In this document: in pieces, positions 7,753-16,793 of the stretch | Numbering within the stretch: position 1 is the stretch's first letter | Layout: each line of letters begins with the position of its first letter | Assembly: GCA_014379355.1 (NCBI GenBank) | Contig: JACMLX010000200.1 | Location: 1-40,055, forward strand | Source: Gemmatimonadaceae bacterium | GTDB lineage: Bacteria > Gemmatimonadota > Gemmatimonadetes > Gemmatimonadales > Gemmatimonadaceae | Reading direction: 5' to 3' | Length of the DNA: 40,055 nt | Notes under the pieces: generated by a model | The model's database searches: none | What the model saw: only the letters and a program-made list of their open reading frames with translations | Told to the model about the DNA's origin: nothing | Program-made: the position numbers and the translations under genes

Positions 7753-9543
7753 GTGGTTCAGGCCAGTCCCAAGACGCAGACCAACTACGACGTGATCGTC
7801 GTCGGCTCGGGCGCCGGCGGCGGCATGGCGGCATACCAGCTGGCGGTGGCCGGACTCAAGGTGTGTGTCCTCGAAGCGGGGCGCAGCTACGACCCGGTCC
7901 GCGAGACGCCGATGTTCAAGCTGCCGCGTCAGGCCCCGCTGCTCGGCGCCGGCACGAAGCACAAGCCGTTCGGGTTCTTCGACGCGACGGTGGACGGTGG
8001 ATGGGATGTGCCCGGCGAGCCCTACACGAACGCACCGGGCACCGACTTCAAATGGTGGCGCGCACGCATGCTCGGCGGCCGCACGAATCACTGGGGCCGC
8101 ATCTCGCTGCGCATGGGCGAGTACGATTTCAAGCCGAAGACGCGGGATGGCCTCGGTGCCGACTGGCCGTTGTCGTATGACGACCTGGCGCCGTACTACG
8201 ATCGCACCGAGATGCTGATCGGTGTCTACGGCGGCGACGACAATCTCGAAAACACGCCCGGGTCACCAGCCGGTGTGCTGCAGCCCGCGCCGGCACCACG
8301 CGCACCCGAGCTGTTGACGAAGAAACATTCGGCGCCACTTGGCATCCCGGTGATTCCGGCGCATCTCGCGATCATGACGCAGCGTCAGGATGCGGACGTG
8401 CTGCCGAAGAAGATCCACCCGAACAATCCTCTCGCGCAGAAGGTGCTCGCGCAGTCCATGCGCCAGCGAGCGGCGTGCCTGTGGGCGACGCCGTGCGGGT
8501 GGGGCTGCTCGGTGAAGGCGAATTTCCAGTCCACCACGGTGCTGTTGCCGCCGGCGATGATGACCGGCAACGTCGACATCGTGCCCGATGCCATGGTGCG
8601 TGAGCTCATTCTCGACGCCAGCGGGAAGGCGACGGGGGTGCACTACATCGACAAGACGACGCGCACCGATCGGCAGGTGAAGGCGCGTGTGGTGGTGCTC
8701 GCGGCGAGTGCGTGCGAGAGCGCGCGCATCATGCTGAACTCGAAGAGTCCGCAATTCCCGAATGGCGTCGCCAACAGCAGTGGGCTGGTCGGCAAGTACC
8801 TGATGGATACGGTCGGTGCCGGCATCGGCGGGCAGATTCCGGCGCTCGAGAACCTGCCGCCCCACAATCAGGACGGCGCCAGCGGCATGCACATGTACGT
8901 GCCGTGGTGGCAGTACAAGGAGCAGCTGGCCGGCAAGCTCGGATTTGCGAGGGGCTACCACATCGAATTCGGTGGCGGTCGCGACATGCCTGGTCCTGGC
9001 ATCTTCGGTGGCCTCGAGAACTTCACCGACGGTGCGTACGGCAAGCGATTCAAGCAGGAAGCACGCCGCTACTACGGAAGCTTCATGTATTTCTCGGGTC
9101 GCGGCGAGATGATCCCGAATGAGGACTCGTACTGCGAGATCGATCCGACCGTGGTGGATCAGTGGGGCATTCCAGTCCTGCGCTTTCACTGGAAGTGGTC
9201 CGAGCACGAGACGAAGCAGGCGGCGCACATGCAGAAGACCTTCGCCGAGATGATCGTCGCGATGGGTGGCAAGGTGCAGGGCACGGTGCAGACCGATGGC
9301 GCGAAGGCGATAGCCAACGGCGGTGAGATCATCCACGAAGTCGGCACCTGCCGGATGGGAACCGACCCGAAGACCTCCGTGCTGAACCAGTACTGTCAGT
9401 CGTGGGACGTGAAGAATCTTTTCGTCACCGATGGCTCCGTATTCGTGTCGAACGCCGACAAGAATCCGACGCTGTCGATTCTCGCGCTGGCCTGGCGGAC
9501 ATGTGATCACATCCTGGCGGAAATGCAGCGGGGGAACATCTGA
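7753..9543 (+). CDS. GMC family FAD-dependent oxidoreductase
   Basis: A protein of 596 residues that probably oxidises a sugar or alcohol and passes electrons to a membrane or cytochrome acceptor. The FAD-binding motif VVGSGAGGGMAAYQL lies at about residues 16-30, with the acidic end of the fold in VLEAGRSYDP. GGRTNHWGR is the GMC signature region. The C-terminal half has the expected active-site segments: EVGTCRMG, with its preceding His, and NADKNPTLSIL with the conserved Asn. There is no signal peptide. The stop overlaps the start of the next gene by one base (TGATG). Relatives pair with a subunit-3 protein and often a cytochrome c; no cytochrome gene is present here. The substrate cannot be told from sequence. 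Confidence 0.92.
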   Translation: MVQASPKTQTNYDVIVVGSGAGGGMAAYQLAVAGLKVCVLEAGRSYDPVRETPMFKLPRQAPLLGAGTKHKPFGFFDATVDGGWDVPGEPYTNAPGTDFKWWRARMLGGRTNHWGRISLRMGEYDFKPKTRDGLGADWPLSYDDLAPYYDRTEMLIGVYGGDDNLENTPGSPAGVLQPAPAPRAPELLTKKHSAPLGIPVIPAHLAIMTQRQDADVLPKKIHPNNPLAQKVLAQSMRQRAACLWATPCGWGCSVKANFQSTTVLLPPAMMTGNVDIVPDAMVRELILDASGKATGVHYIDKTTRTDRQVKARVVVLAASACESARIMLNSKSPQFPNGVANSSGLVGKYLMDTVGAGIGGQIPALENLPPHNQDGASGMHMYVPWWQYKEQLAGKLGFARGYHIEFGGGRDMPGPGIFGGLENFTDGAYGKRFKQEARRYYGSFMYFSGRGEMIPNEDSYCEIDPTVVDQWGIPVLRFHWKWSEHETKQAAHMQKTFAEMIVAMGGKVQGTVQTDGAKAIANGGEIIHEVGTCRMGTDPKTSVLNQYCQSWDVKNLFVTDGSVFVSNADKNPTLSILALAWRTCDHILAEMQRGNI

Positions 9544-10256
9544 TGCGTGACGAACAGACACCGCCGCCCGCGTCGATGGATCGGCGCGACGCACTGAAGG
9601 TGATGGCGGCCGCCGCAGCGACTGCCTCGCTGGCCGACGGATTGCTGCCATCGGTCGCCGATGCGCAGCAGGTTGTCGGGCCCGGCGGAAAGGCGGCGCC
9701 GAGACCGCGAACTGCAGCCGCTCCGGTGCCGCCGAAATCAGGACCGCGTGGCACGATCACCGATCCCGATCTGCTGAATGCCAAGGCGACCTGGCCGCGC
9801 CTGCTCACGGCAACGGAACTGGTCACCCTTGCGGCGCTCTGCGACATGATCATTCCGGCTGACGACACGAGTCCGAGTGCGTCGGCGGTGGGTGTGCCGG
9901 CGTACATCAACGAATACGTGAGTGCACCGTACGACTGGGCCGAGCGCGCGCTGGTACGGGTGCGTGGCGGGCTGACGTGGCTGGATGTCGAGAGCGGAAA
10001 ACGATTCACGAAGCGCTTCATCGCGCTGACGGTCGCGGAAAAGACACAGATCTGCGACGACATCTGCTACTCGGCGAAAGCCAAGCCGGAGTTCGTCGCG
10101 GCTGCACGCTTCTTCGATCAGATCCGGGACCTGACGGCGAGCGGATTCTACACGACCGACGCCGGGATGAAGGACCTGCAGTACATCGGGAACGTGCCGC
10201 TGGCGAAGTGGGATGGGCCACCGGCGGCGGTGCTCAAGCATCTCGGGCTCGTGTAG
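9543..10256 (+). CDS. gluconate 2-dehydrogenase subunit 3 family protein, Tat-exported
   Basis: A protein of 237 residues whose ATG shares its A with the upstream TGA, so translation is coupled to the GMC gene. The N-terminus has a twin-arginine signal (DRRDALKVMAAAAATASLAD) followed by a Pro/Ala-rich linker. The mature part resembles the gamma subunit of membrane gluconate dehydrogenases: a LTATELVTLAALCDMIIPAD segment, then helices typical of the family. The small subunit is expected to form a complex with the GMC subunit and carry it through the Tat pathway, since the GMC protein has no signal of its own. Electron acceptor and substrate are unknown. Confidence 0.88.
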   Translation: MRDEQTPPPASMDRRDALKVMAAAAATASLADGLLPSVADAQQVVGPGGKAAPRPRTAAAPVPPKSGPRGTITDPDLLNAKATWPRLLTATELVTLAALCDMIIPADDTSPSASAVGVPAYINEYVSAPYDWAERALVRVRGGLTWLDVESGKRFTKRFIALTVAEKTQICDDICYSAKAKPEFVAAARFFDQIRDLTASGFYTTDAGMKDLQYIGNVPLAKWDGPPAAVLKHLGLV

Positions 10257-10273
10257 CCGGACGTCTACCGATG

Positions 10274-10297
10274 GTGGGGAGGAGCGTCTACTCCCAC
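10274..10297 (+). terminator. terminator-like hairpin after the GMC pair
   Basis: GTGGGGAG (10274-10281) and CTCCCAC (10291-10297) pair with one bulged G, 17 bases after the stop at 10256. There is no T tract. The rest of the 163-base gap before the GH44 gene shows only a pyrimidine-rich stretch (10391-10410) with no clear site. Confidence 0.3.
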
Positions 10298-10419
10298 CCA
10301 CGATCGCTGTGTTAATGATCAGCTCGTTTGCTCGATGCGCGAGCGACTCATGCATTGGCCCATTTCGTGCGTCCGCGCGATGAAGAGTTTGGTTTCTCTT
10401 CTCTCTCTTACGTATCGAC

Positions 10420-13400
10420 ATGGGCGACGCTGCTCATTTCCCTGCTCCAGCCCGACTGGTTCGCCTGGCACTTCTTGCCGGTCTCACCGCCTGCGGCGAT
10501 GCCGCGGCGACCGAGCCGATACCGCCGGACACGGAACCCGCAACGTCCATCGCACTCCTGACGCCATTCGACGCCGCCGCGCCATTGGAGCGAAAGGCGA
10601 ACGATAGCCTGCCGAGCTCGCTGCTCGTACAGCTGCGCGACGCGTCGGGGCAGCCGGTGAAACAGGCCGGGCGGATGCTGACGCTCACGGTCGTCGAACC
10701 GAGCGGCGTTGCCAGCACGCGAATCCAGATCCGACGAGGCAGTGCGACAGCCACGGATACCGCCGGCGTCGCTCGCGTCATTGATCTCGTTCTGACGGGG
10801 CGGACCGGGGATGCGGTGCTTGCCGCCAGAATCGACACGCTGCCCGCGGTGACATTCCCGCTGCGCCTGCGTGTTGGCGGCCTGTCGCGCAGTGCGTCCG
10901 CGGTCGCGATGGCACCCGACAGCGTGCCGGTCGGCGGTGCATCGCAGGTGACGATCATGCCGCTCGATGCCGACGGCAACAAGCGAGGCGCTGGCGAACA
11001 AGTGACGGCCGCACTGGACGGCGACCAGGCGCTGGCCACGGTGAGCGCGTTCACCTTCGTCCCCGGCGATTCGTCGTATCGCGGGACGATCACGGTCAAC
11101 GCGCCTGCCGCGCCGCGCGCGCTGCGCGTGAACGTGAATGGCGCGCAGCTCACCACGACGTTGCTGTTCACCGGCATCCAGGCCGCCGTTCCGCCGTCGC
11201 CCGCCGTTGCATTGCGCATGATCACGCTGCCCGGAGATACCATCGGCGGCTATCGCACGCTGAGCGGCGCAGTCTGGACAGGCGTCGCCGTGCAGCTGGT
11301 CGATGCGAGCGGAGTCGCAGTCCGACAGGCTGGCGTTGCGGTGAGCGGCAGGGCGACCAGCACCGCCGGCCAGACACTCCCGAATGCGACGCTGACGGGC
11401 GGCAATACCGTCAGCACCAATTCGCAGGGGCAGGCGACGTTTGCCGGCATCGCGCTCACGGCGCCGTCGGGTGCCGCCCGGATCCGATTCGAGTCCGGCA
11501 CGCTGACCGCGACCGGATTTCCGGTGCAGGTCGTGGCCGGCGTGGTCTCCAACACGCGCAGCACCTTCACGGCGACACGTGACTCACTCTACGTCGACAG
11601 CACCAGCCAGCTCGCCGTCGTGCCACGCGACGCCGCGGGCTCCGCACTAGGCAGTGGCGCGTCGATCGCGTTCGCGCTGAGCGGCGGCACGAGCGGCGGC
11701 ACGTTCACCGCCGCCACGTATCAGGCCAGTGATTCGTCATACCGCGCCACGTTCACGGCCGTCGCGCGCGGCACGGCATCGACGCTGCGCGCGACAGTGA
11801 ACGGCACCGAGCTCGCGACGACACGATCGATGACGGTCGTCGTGCAACCAGGTCTCGTCGTCGCGTCGAGTCCCGTCACGGTCTCTCCGGCCGAGATCCC
11901 GGTGGGCGGAGTGTCACAGCTGACCGTGACGCCGCTCAACGGCGCCGGAGGCAAGCTCGGCGCAGGACAGGTCGTCAGCGCCGTGCTGAGCACAGGCACT
12001 GGTGTCAGCGTGGCGACGGTCGGCGCGATGACTTACAGCAGCGCCGATTCCTCGTATCGTGCGAGCATCACCGGCGTGACCGTCGGCACGGCAGCGACAG
12101 TCACCACGACAGTGAACGGCGTGGCGTTGACGACCGCGCCACCACTCACGGTGTCCACCAACGCCCCACCGAACACCGCAACTGCGCTCGCGATCACCGC
12201 GGTACCGGATACGTCAGGCGGCGGTGCACTGGTGCAGAGCGGCGCGATCATGAGCGGCGTCACGGTGGTGCTGCGGAACGCGACGGGCGGCGCAGTGGCG
12301 CAGGCCGGCACGGCGATCACGGCCACGGCGGTGCTGAGTAATGGCACCACTGCATGGGCGGGAAGCACGCTGCAGGGCGGTGGTCCGCTGAGCACCGACG
12401 CGAACGGTTCGATCGTCTTCCCTGCCCTGCATTTGAGCGCGATGGTCGGCAGTGGTCGCATCAGGTTTTCATCGCCCGGACTCGCGCCGGTCACGTTCCC
12501 GGTGCGTGTGCGCGCGGGCGCGTTCTCGTCCGGCAACAGTCTCTTCACGCTGGCGCCGGACACCATCCCCGTGAACGGCACCAGCACGGCCGTCGTCACA
12601 CCACGCGACGCGATCGGCAACAAGATCGGCAGCGGACAAACCGTCACGTTTGCGCTGGGTGTCGGCACGAGCAACATCACGATCGCCGCGACATCGTTCA
12701 CCGCCGGTGACTCGACGTATCGCGCCACGCTCACCGGAACGACGGCCGGCACGGCGCGAACGGTGACGGCGAGTGTCGCAGGCACGGCACTCACGACGAC
12801 ACGCCCCCTGACCGTTTCCCTCGCGCCATCGGCGGACATCACCGCGACCGTCAACGGCAGCTCGACGTACGCGATCTCGCGCTTCATCTACGGCGGCAAC
12901 TTCATCACGCAGGGCTGGGATGGTGCTATGCCACCGGTCGAGATGACGTTGAATCGCCTGGGCGGCAATCGACTGACGGCATACAACTGGGAGAACAACT
13001 ACAGCAACGCCGGAAAGGATTTCAACTACCAGAACGACCAGTACCTGAGCAGCTCCACGACGCCCGGGGCCTACGTGACTGGATCCGCGAACCCGACGTT
13101 CGCTCGCGGGCAGGCCCTGATGGTGACCATCCCGATGCTCGGCTACGTCTCCGGCGACGCAGCGGGCCCTGTCACCATCACGGATGCGGATCGGGCCAAC
13201 CGGCTCGCCACACGCTTCAAGGTCAGCCGCGCCGCCAAGGGCAGCGCATTCACGACGTCGCCGAACAGCTCCGATGCGTTCGTGTACCAGGATGAATTCG
13301 TGAACTGGTTCGAGACGAACTATCCTGGCCGCACCACGAACCCGACGGCGCCGGTCTTCTTCCTGCTCGACAACGAGCCGGACATCTGGTGGGAAACGCA

Positions 13401-14421
13401 CAAGGAAATCCAGAGCGACATCAACGACAATCCGGCCACGCGACGCCTGTCGACCTATACGGGCTTCAGTGATACGAGTGTCGTGTACGCCAGGGCGATC
13501 AAGAACGTCCTGCCGAATGCGCTGGTGTTCGGACCCGGGACCGCCACATACACCGGCATCCAGTCGCTCGGACGGTATCCCGATGTCGACCCCGTGTATG
13601 GTACGCAGAACTTTTTCGATGTGTATCTCGATCGCATGAACGCGGCCAGTACCGCCGCGGGCAGGCGGCTGCTCGACGTGCTCGACCTGCACTTCTATCC
13701 GCAGAATGGCACGCCGAACGGGGCGATCTCGGACGACTACGCGCCACAGGATGCCGCAATGGCGCAGGCACGCGTCCAGGCGCCTCGCTCGCTCTGGGAT
13801 CCCACGTACAATGACGGCAGCTGGGTGACCGCCGCGGCCGGTGGACCGATCCGCCTGATCCCGCGACTCCGCGACCAGATCGCTGCCCACTACCCGGGCA
13901 CCAGGCTCTCCATCACCGAGTACTACTACGGTCGCGGCGGCGATATCTCCGGCGGTATCGCGCAGGCGGATGTGCTGGGCATCTTCGGGCGCGAGGGTGT
14001 GTACGCCGCGACGATCTGGCCGATCGGCGGCATCTATGCCCCACCGTACAACGGTGATGCCAACAGGACGTATGCGTTCATCTTCGGCGCGTTCCGCATG
14101 TTCCGGAACTACGATGGCGCCGGTGGTGCATTCGGTGACACTGGCCTCGCGGCCACCACGTCCGATGTCGCCGCCAGCTCGATCTACGCGAGCCGCACGA
14201 CGTCGGGAAAAATCGTGCTGATGGCCATCAACAAGACCACGGCGCCGAAGGTCACGCGCATCACGCTCACGGGCGTCGGTTCACCGACCGGGGCGCAGGT
14301 GTACGTGATGCAGGACGGTACGCCGAATCCGGCACGGCAGGCGGATGTCACCATCAGCGGCGGCGTGCTCACGTACACAATGCCGGCCATGAGCGTGAGC
14401 ACGATCTCGCTCACGCCGTGA
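10420..14421 (+). CDS. Ig-repeat lipoprotein with C-terminal GH44 glycoside hydrolase
   Basis: A protein of 1333 residues. The N-terminus is a lipoprotein signal with lipobox LTAC (Cys at about 25), so it is membrane-anchored, probably at the cell surface. Residues about 42-800 are seven Ig-like domains of two types, in the order B-A-B-A-A-B-A. Residues about 803-1333 match GH44 (endoglucanase/xyloglucanase family): FIYGGNF opening, DNEPDIWWETH with the presumed acid/base Glu986, and SITEYYYG with the presumed nucleophile Glu1167, then a C-terminal beta domain. Both catalytic positions are intact. It likely cleaves beta-glucan or xyloglucan outside the cell, with the Ig-like stack acting as a spacer or binding arm. 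The neighbouring DUF1080 and GH13 genes fit carbohydrate use. Confidence 0.9.
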   Translation: MGDAAHFPAPARLVRLALLAGLTACGDAAATEPIPPDTEPATSIALLTPFDAAAPLERKANDSLPSSLLVQLRDASGQPVKQAGRMLTLTVVEPSGVASTRIQIRRGSATATDTAGVARVIDLVLTGRTGDAVLAARIDTLPAVTFPLRLRVGGLSRSASAVAMAPDSVPVGGASQVTIMPLDADGNKRGAGEQVTAALDGDQALATVSAFTFVPGDSSYRGTITVNAPAAPRALRVNVNGAQLTTTLLFTGIQAAVPPSPAVALRMITLPGDTIGGYRTLSGAVWTGVAVQLVDASGVAVRQAGVAVSGRATSTAGQTLPNATLTGGNTVSTNSQGQATFAGIALTAPSGAARIRFESGTLTATGFPVQVVAGVVSNTRSTFTATRDSLYVDSTSQLAVVPRDAAGSALGSGASIAFALSGGTSGGTFTAATYQASDSSYRATFTAVARGTASTLRATVNGTELATTRSMTVVVQPGLVVASSPVTVSPAEIPVGGVSQLTVTPLNGAGGKLGAGQVVSAVLSTGTGVSVATVGAMTYSSADSSYRASITGVTVGTAATVTTTVNGVALTTAPPLTVSTNAPPNTATALAITAVPDTSGGGALVQSGAIMSGVTVVLRNATGGAVAQAGTAITATAVLSNGTTAWAGSTLQGGGPLSTDANGSIVFPALHLSAMVGSGRIRFSSPGLAPVTFPVRVRAGAFSSGNSLFTLAPDTIPVNGTSTAVVTPRDAIGNKIGSGQTVTFALGVGTSNITIAATSFTAGDSTYRATLTGTTAGTARTVTASVAGTALTTTRPLTVSLAPSADITATVNGSSTYAISRFIYGGNFITQGWDGAMPPVEMTLNRLGGNRLTAYNWENNYSNAGKDFNYQNDQYLSSSTTPGAYVTGSANPTFARGQALMVTIPMLGYVSGDAAGPVTITDADRANRLATRFKVSRAAKGSAFTTSPNSSDAFVYQDEFVNWFETNYPGRTTNPTAPVFFLLDNEPDIWWETHKEIQSDINDNPATRRLSTYTGFSDTSVVYARAIKNVLPNALVFGPGTATYTGIQSLGRYPDVDPVYGTQNFFDVYLDRMNAASTAAGRRLLDVLDLHFYPQNGTPNGAISDDYAPQDAAMAQARVQAPRSLWDPTYNDGSWVTAAAGGPIRLIPRLRDQIAAHYPGTRLSITEYYYGRGGDISGGIAQADVLGIFGREGVYAATIWPIGGIYAPPYNGDANRTYAFIFGAFRMFRNYDGAGGAFGDTGLAATTSDVAASSIYASRTTSGKIVLMAINKTTAPKVTRITLTGVGSPTGAQVYVMQDGTPNPARQADVTISGGVLTYTMPAMSVSTISLTP
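10879..12825 (+). repeat. internal Ig-like domain repeats in the GH44 lipoprotein
   Basis: Four copies of one domain type lie at about 10879-11175, 11551-11840, 11860-12160 and 12530-12825. Each has a (V/L)xPDSxPVxGxSxxxVxPxD start, a G(S/A)GQxV centre, a DSSYRA(T/S) turn and a closing T(V/L)xxxVNGxxLTTT strand. A second domain type starts at about 10540, 11209 and 12184, recognised by xQAGxxxxxxA and FPVRVRAG-like ends. Copies differ clearly at the protein level, so the duplications are not recent. Confidence 0.75.
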
Positions 14422-14510
14422 TGCACGTGATGCTGCGTAGTGGAGTCGGTGACGCTGCGAGTGAATGATCGGCAGGAAAGCACTGCGCACGCCGAATGTG
14501 CAGAGCTTCT

Positions 14511-15197
14511 TCAGCGTCGCCGGATCGGTGTCAGTTCCACCGTTCTGATTTCCACCGACGCGCCTTCCGACTGAATCGCGATCCGGCCGCGATCGGCCGT
14601 CGCATTCGTGCCACGATTGACGAGCGTGCCGTTGACCCACACCGTGATCGTTCGGCCGACGGCTTCCACGACGATGCGGTTCCATTCGCCGAGCGGCTTC
14701 TCGCGACCGTCGACGAGATGTTTGATGCGTCGGCCCTTTCCTTCCGTGATGCCCCATTCACTGCGCGGGCCACGGCGGGCCACCATGTCCGGCACCCTGA
14801 TGTCTTCCACGATGCACCAGAAGTCGCCCGCGTTGCCCGACTCCATCTGCACCTCGATGGATTTCGGGAACATGCTGTAGAGTGCGCGCGGCGTCGAACC
14901 GTGGATCAGGACACCCGCATTGCCGGCCTTGGCCGAGAATCGATATTCGACCGCGAGCCGGTAGTTGCGATACACCGAATCGCTGATCAGATGCCCTCGC
15001 GGTTCGCCGTCCACGATGAGCAATCCGTTCATCACACGAAACGGTGACGCGAGTCCCGGCGTGGTGTCGGCGGCCGGAACATCGGCGTGCCAGCCGGCGA
15101 GATCGACATGATTGAACAAGGGCCGCGCCTGCGCCGGGAGCGCCGCACCGGCAATCGCCGTGCAGATCAGCGGAACGACATGTCGAGTGCTGCGCAT
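14511..15197 (-). CDS. exported DUF1080 (3-keto-disaccharide hydrolase-type) protein
   Basis: A protein of 228 residues from ATG 15197, chosen because it gives a clean signal peptide (STRHVVPLICTAIAGAALPAQA). The mature part is the DUF1080/LamG-like jelly roll: FNHVDLAGWHA opening, then a strand ending LLIVDGEPRGHLISD, the core NYRLAVEYRFSAKAGNAGVL, and the late EWNRIVVEAVGRTITVWVNG. Characterised relatives hydrolyse 3-keto-glycosides; many are untested. It converges with the GH44 gene; the 89-base gap has no strong hairpin. The GH13 stop lies 53 bases upstream, so it may be the last gene of that transcript. Function by family only. Confidence 0.85.
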   Translation of the reverse strand: MRSTRHVVPLICTAIAGAALPAQARPLFNHVDLAGWHADVPAADTTPGLASPFRVMNGLLIVDGEPRGHLISDSVYRNYRLAVEYRFSAKAGNAGVLIHGSTPRALYSMFPKSIEVQMESGNAGDFWCIVEDIRVPDMVARRGPRSEWGITEGKGRRIKHLVDGREKPLGEWNRIVVEAVGRTITVWVNGTLVNRGTNATADRGRIAIQSEGASVEIRTVELTPIRRR

Positions 15198-15250
15198 TGA
15201 GCGTCGTCGTGAAGGGAAGATGACCGCCTGTCCGTGCGTTGCCTGCACCA

Positions 15251-16780
15251 CTACTCCGTCCGACCGTACACCGCGACCGACTGCGGCATCATCGCGAATG
15301 TGAACGTGCCATTGCCCGCGCTCCAGCGAGTTCCCGGTGTCACCCACAACTCCGTGTACTCAGCACTGTTCGACAGCCCCGTCAGCGTCACCGATGCTGC
15401 GCCGGAACCGACGTTGATCGCAACCAGCGTCTCCTCGCCCTCGTACGATCGGCGGAATGCGAGCGCCGTGTCGCTGATCGTGACAGCCTCGTAGTCGCCG
15501 AGTGCGAGGCTGGGACGCGTGCCGCGAAGTCCCAGCATCGCCTTGTAGAAGTGGAAGATCGAATCCGGATCCGCTCGCTGCGCGGAATAGTTGTTCCATT
15601 GCAAGTTGGCCGATGGCGCGCGGAACGGTGTACCGGTCGTGAATCCGGGACTGCCAGCGTCGTCGGTCCAGCTCATCGGCGTGCGCAGGCTCGCGTCCGC
15701 ACTCATGCCGCGACCGGCGGCCATGCCCAGTTCTTCGCCGTAGTACACGAATGGAATGCCCGGCTGCAGGAGGTACATCGCTGCGGCCAGCTTCATCATT
15801 GCACTGTTGTAGCCCAGCTGATCCATCGGCCTCGTGCCGGCGAAGGCATCGTGATTCGAGAGGATGGTGGAGATCCAGGGCGGCGCCACCGGGGGGAATC
15901 CGGCCACCAGTCCCAGCGCCCTGCTGTCGCCGCGGGCGGCGGCAATCATGTCGTGGTGATGTCCGAATGCGAACGCGCTGACGTCAGGGCGCGCCTGTGC
16001 GAAGCCGATCGGATCGGCGGGCGACTCGCAGACCATGAAGCGATTGTCGTAGGCATCGAGCACGCGCCGCAGTCCGGCCACGATCGCATAACTCTCCGGC
16101 TGATCCTGGAAGCGGACGGCATCGTTCTCGATCAGGTTGCCGACGGCGTCGAAGCGAAATCCGTCCACGCCGCGATTGAGCCAGAACCGCAGGTTGTCGT
16201 GGTGCCAGGCGATGACCTCGGGGTGGCGGAGATTGAAGTCTGGCATCTGGTCCCAGAATGCGCCGAAATACCAGCCGGTGACGTCCCGGTGCCACGGATC
16301 ACCGCCATAGATACTCCATCCGGCCGGCTTCTGGTCACTCCAGAGATACCAGTCGCGAAACACGCTTGCCCGGTCGCGCCGCGCATCCATGAAGGCGGGA
16401 TGCGCGGCGGAACTGTGGTTCATCACGTAGTCGAGAATGATGCCGATGCCACGGGTATGCGCGGCGGCGATCAGCGCGTCCATGTCGGCGAGTGTACCGT
16501 ATGGCGTTTCGATGTCGCGATAGTTCGACGTGGCGTAGCCGTGATCGTGGTCGAGGCTCGCCATCACCGGCATCAGCCAGAGCCCCTTCACACCGAGCGC
16601 CTTCAGGTAATCGAGGCGCAGGATGAGGCCCTGCAGGTCACCGATGCCGTCACCATCGCTGTCCTGGTACGCACGCACGAACACTTCGTACATGCCACCG
16701 AATTGCCATCCGGCCGGCAGGGTGGACCCGGGATCGACGACCGGGACCGGCGAGGTATCGAGTATCGCGAGATCGGGCAT
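15251..16780 (-). CDS. GH13 alpha-amylase family glycoside hydrolase
   Basis: A protein of 509 residues without a signal peptide, so probably cytoplasmic and acting on imported alpha-glucosides. The (beta/alpha)8 barrel starts at about residue 28 (FGGMYEVFVRAYQDSDGDG, with the Asp-rich calcium-type loop). The four GH13 regions are visible: DYVMNHSS, GFRFDAVGN with nucleophile Asp211, FMVCESP with acid/base Glu252, and ILSNHD with transition-state Asp311. The C-terminal beta domain begins near residue 410. The layout resembles oligo-1,6-glucosidase/alpha-glucosidase enzymes; exact specificity is not visible. It starts 13 bases after the GGDEF/EAL gene's stop, suggesting co-transcription. Confidence 0.92.
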   Translation of the reverse strand: MPDLAILDTSPVPVVDPGSTLPAGWQFGGMYEVFVRAYQDSDGDGIGDLQGLILRLDYLKALGVKGLWLMPVMASLDHDHGYATSNYRDIETPYGTLADMDALIAAAHTRGIGIILDYVMNHSSAAHPAFMDARRDRASVFRDWYLWSDQKPAGWSIYGGDPWHRDVTGWYFGAFWDQMPDFNLRHPEVIAWHHDNLRFWLNRGVDGFRFDAVGNLIENDAVRFQDQPESYAIVAGLRRVLDAYDNRFMVCESPADPIGFAQARPDVSAFAFGHHHDMIAAARGDSRALGLVAGFPPVAPPWISTILSNHDAFAGTRPMDQLGYNSAMMKLAAAMYLLQPGIPFVYYGEELGMAAGRGMSADASLRTPMSWTDDAGSPGFTTGTPFRAPSANLQWNNYSAQRADPDSIFHFYKAMLGLRGTRPSLALGDYEAVTISDTALAFRRSYEGEETLVAINVGSGAASVTLTGLSNSAEYTELWVTPGTRWSAGNGTFTFAMMPQSVAVYGRTE

Positions 16781-16793
16781 GCTCCCAAACTAT

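Noticed and set aside
12469..13890. A 473-residue open frame on the minus strand
   Set aside because: It lies antisense to the GH44 domain, with Arg-rich, domain-free sequence.
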